Origin: UCB3 sp964415605
Lineage (GTDB): Bacteria > Chloroflexota > Anaerolineae > Epilineales > Epilineaceae
Length of the DNA: 7,857 nt
Direction of reading: 5' to 3'
Assembly (NCBI GenBank): GCA_964415605.1
Contig: CAYQBA010000197.1
Location: forward strand, 1-7,857
The stretch's first letter is position 1; each line of letters starts with the position of its first letter. This document shows, in pieces, positions 6,119 to 7,857 of this stretch. The position numbers and the translations under genes were made by a program. The notes under the pieces are model-generated. The model had not been told where the DNA came from, ran no database searches, and was given only the letters and a program-made list of their open reading frames with translations.

Positions 6119-7857
6119 ATGACCGCCGCGGTGTCGCCCCCGGAAGCCTGGCATGCCAACCGGCAGCTCTTCTCGGATCACTACCTGAACGTCCGGTTGC
6201 CGGCGCGGCCGGATTGGCTGGCGCTGGCGGCCGAGGCGGAGCCGGTGCGGGCGGCGGTGCGTGAGGTGCTGGCGGGTTACGCGCCCAGCGCCAACGAGGC
6301 GCAGACCGAGGATGGCCTGATCAAGCCGGTGCTGCGGCTGCTGGGGCATGTGTTCGAGGTGCAGGCGGCGTTGGCGACGCCGGACGGGACGCAGAAGCCG
6401 GACTACGTGCTCTACGGCGACGCCGACGGGCTGGCGGCGAATCGGGGGCGCAAGCTGACGGACGCGCTGCTGGCGGGCCGGGCGATCGCGGTGGCGGACG
6501 CCAAGTACTGGGACCGGCCGCTGGACGTGGCGGTGCGCGGGGCGGGGAGCGATGCGTTCACCAACCGCAACCCGTCCTACCAGATCGCGTTCTACGTGCA
6601 GCACACGGGGCTGGCCTGGGGCGTCCTCACCAACGGCCGGCTCTGGCGGCTGTACCATCGCGACACGGCCCACAAGCTGGATCGGTTCTACGAGGTGGAC
6701 CTCCCGGCCGTGACGGCGGCGGACGACCCGGCGGCGTTTCTCTACTTCTATGCGTTCTTCCGGCGCGCGGCGTTCGACGCGGGCCCGTTGTCGCTGGCGG
6801 CGCTGTTGGCGGCGAGCGCGGACTACGCGCGCGGGGTGAGCGACACGCTGAAGCGCCAGGTGTACGACGCGCTGCGGCACATCGCGCAGGGGTTCCTTGA
6901 TCACCCGGGGAATGGTCTGGCGCCGGGGGCGGCGGACGGGCCTGGCCGTGGGCGCCGGACGGGCCTGGCCGTGGGCGCCGAGGATGCGGTCGATCGAGGT
7001 CCGGCGGGCCGGGACGGGGCGGGCGCCGCGGATCTGTCCGTGATCTACGACCACAGCCTGCGGGTGTTGTATCGGCTGTTGTTCCTGTTCTACGCGGAGG
7101 CGGGCGGTCTCTTGCCGGTGCGCTCGAACGCGGCGTACCGCGATGTGTACAGCCTGAAGGCGGTCGCGGGCGCGGTGAAGGCGGATCTCGAGGCGGGCCG
7201 GCGGCCGCTGGCGTCGACGGCGATGCTGTGGACGCGGTTGACGGCGCTGTTCGGGATCATCGACGGGGGCAGCGCGGAGCTGGACGTGCCGGCCTACAAC
7301 GGGGGGCTGTTCTCGGCGAAGGCGTATCCGTTCCTGGCCCGCATGGTGGTGGGCGACGCGCACTTGCAGCGGGCGATCGACAAGCTGGCGCGGGTGGACG
7401 GGCAGTTCGTGGACTACCGGGACCTGTCGGTGCGGCACCTGGGGACGATCTACGAGGGGCTCCTGGAGTTCCACCTGGCGCCGCTGGCGGCGCCGGAGGC
7501 GGAGGACGGGCTGCGCTGGACGGTGGCGCTGGTCAACGACAAGGGGGAGCGCAAGGCGACGGGGTCGTACTACACGCCGGACTACATCGTGAAGTACATG
7601 GTGGACCAGACGGTCGGGCCGGCGCTGGCGGGCGCGATCGCGGGCGCGGCGGACGATCGGGCGCGGGTGGCGGCGGTGTTGAGCCTGAACGTGCTGGACC
7701 CGGCGATGGGCAGCGGCCACTTCCTGGTGGAGGCGGTGGAGGCGATCGCGCGGGCGCTGGTGGCGCTGGACGTGGCGCCGGGCGCGGACGCGGCGGGCGA
7801 GTCGGACGTGGCCTACTGGCGGCGCCGGGCGGCGCAGAACTGTGTGTACGGGGTGGA
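6119..7857 (+). CDS. Eco57I-like type IIG restriction-modification enzyme, N-terminal 579 codons
   Basis: A large fused restriction endonuclease/adenine methyltransferase, cut by the right edge. Residues about 55-200 look like a PD-(D/E)XK nuclease region: QTEDGLIKPVLRLLG (62-76), KPDYVLYGD (93-101; D95) and VADAKYWDRPLD (125-136; D127, K129), then NPSYQIAFYVQHTGLAWGVL and TNGRLWRLYH. A helical connector follows, with YDHSLRVLYRLLFLFYAEAG and AYNGGLF segments. The methyltransferase begins with TGSYYTPDYIVKYMV (from 481) and the SAM-binding motif I, LDPAMGSGHFLVEAVEAI (D527). The catalytic NPPY motif and target-recognition region lie beyond the window. The ATG at 6119 is the first after an in-frame TGA at 6083. 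Ala, Gly and Arg codons are mostly G-ending (GCG, GGG, CGG), unlike the C-ending nuo genes. A BREX-type PglX is the main alternative, made less likely by the nuclease region. Confidence 0.88.
   Translation, partial: MTAAVSPPEAWHANRQLFSDHYLNVRLPARPDWLALAAEAEPVRAAVREVLAGYAPSANEAQTEDGLIKPVLRLLGHVFEVQAALATPDGTQKPDYVLYGDADGLAANRGRKLTDALLAGRAIAVADAKYWDRPLDVAVRGAGSDAFTNRNPSYQIAFYVQHTGLAWGVLTNGRLWRLYHRDTAHKLDRFYEVDLPAVTAADDPAAFLYFYAFFRRAAFDAGPLSLAALLAASADYARGVSDTLKRQVYDALRHIAQGFLDHPGNGLAPGAADGPGRGRRTGLAVGAEDAVDRGPAGRDGAGAADLSVIYDHSLRVLYRLLFLFYAEAGGLLPVRSNAAYRDVYSLKAVAGAVKADLEAGRRPLASTAMLWTRLTALFGIIDGGSAELDVPAYNGGLFSAKAYPFLARMVVGDAHLQRAIDKLARVDGQFVDYRDLSVRHLGTIYEGLLEFHLAPLAAPEAEDGLRWTVALVNDKGERKATGSYYTPDYIVKYMVDQTVGPALAGAIAGAADDRARVAAVLSLNVLDPAMGSGHFLVEAVEAIARALVALDVAPGADAAGESDVAYWRRRAAQNCVYGV
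6933..6980 (+). repeat. Exact 23-bp tandem duplication inside the restriction gene
   Basis: The 23-bp unit beginning GACGGGCCTGG occurs twice without mismatch at 6935-6957 and 6958-6980; two further bases to the left (6933-6934) also match the period. The unit is not a multiple of three, so the two copies are read in different frames (DGPGRGRR, then TGLAVGA). It lies in a low-complexity Gly/Ala/Arg linker, residues about 262-304, between the nuclease region and the connector. Confidence 0.95.

Noticed and set aside
5414..6264. Plus-strand open frames (196 and 194 codons) opposite the toxin-antitoxin genes
   Set aside because: No family resemblance; the minus-strand genes have clear PIN and AbrB motifs and operon structure.
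6110..7720. A 536-codon minus-strand open frame opposite the restriction gene
   Set aside because: Its translation is an Arg/Gln/His-rich low-complexity string, while the plus strand encodes a recognisable enzyme with ordered motifs.
6119..7857. BREX PglX or DISARM methylase
   Set aside because: The N-terminal PD...DAK nuclease-like region and the LTNGRLWRLYH segment fit stand-alone type IIG enzymes better, and no other BREX or DISARM gene is in view. Not fully excluded, because the C-terminus is missing.
1..7857. CRISPR arrays, tRNA or rRNA genes, insertion sequences, attachment sites, rho-independent terminators
   Set aside because: I looked for them and saw no regularly spaced repeats, cloverleaf sequences, transposase motifs or hairpin-plus-T-run structures.

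Overview
The window comes from a very GC-rich bacterium with an aerobic-type respiratory chain. Most of it (positions 1-5116, minus strand) is part of an operon for NADH-quinone oxidoreductase (complex I / NDH-1), read in the order nuoC-nuoD-nuoE-nuoF-nuoG. Four genes are complete and nuoG runs off the left edge. NuoD and NuoG resemble the Thermus type as I remember it (NuoD ends in a similar SLDPVLGEVDR tail, and NuoG keeps the extra four-cysteine N7 motif). Together with the GC content this suggests Chloroflexota, Deinococcota or a related GC-rich phylum, but I cannot fix the lineage from sequence alone.

The nuo genes are tightly packed: nuoC/nuoD overlap by 4 nt (ATGA), nuoD/nuoE are 1 nt apart, and nuoE/nuoF and nuoF/nuoG each overlap by 8 nt through the same ATGCCTGA string. 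They encode the peripheral arm of complex I. NuoE, NuoF and NuoG form the NADH dehydrogenase module (FMN plus Fe-S clusters), and NuoC and NuoD belong to the module that links it to the quinone site. Just upstream of nuoC is a textbook sigma-70 promoter (TTGACA, 16 nt, TATAAT) whose spacer is almost a pure C/G homopolymer. The usual first genes, nuoA and nuoB, are not upstream of nuoC here.

The right third (5225-7857) is accessory DNA. Next to nuoC, also on the minus strand, is a two-gene type II toxin-antitoxin operon: an AbrB/MazE-fold antitoxin whose C-terminal tail looks like that of Phd-type antitoxins, overlapping by 4 nt a PIN-domain VapC ribonuclease toxin. It has its own promoter (TTGACC, 17 nt, TACAAT), a strong Shine-Dalgarno site and a palindrome that could be its operator. 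It is visibly less GC-rich than its flanks.

Divergent from it, on the plus strand from 6119, is the first 579 codons of a large Eco57I-like type IIG restriction-modification enzyme: an N-terminal PD-(D/E)XK-like nuclease region, a helical connector, and the start of an adenine methyltransferase domain. Its promoter places the predicted transcription start on the A of the ATG, suggesting a leaderless mRNA. Its connector contains an exact 23-bp tandem duplication. Because 23 is not a multiple of three, a change in copy number would throw the methyltransferase domain out of frame, so this could be a phase-variable restriction gene. The toxin-antitoxin pair and restriction enzyme look like a small defence cluster next to the respiratory operon.
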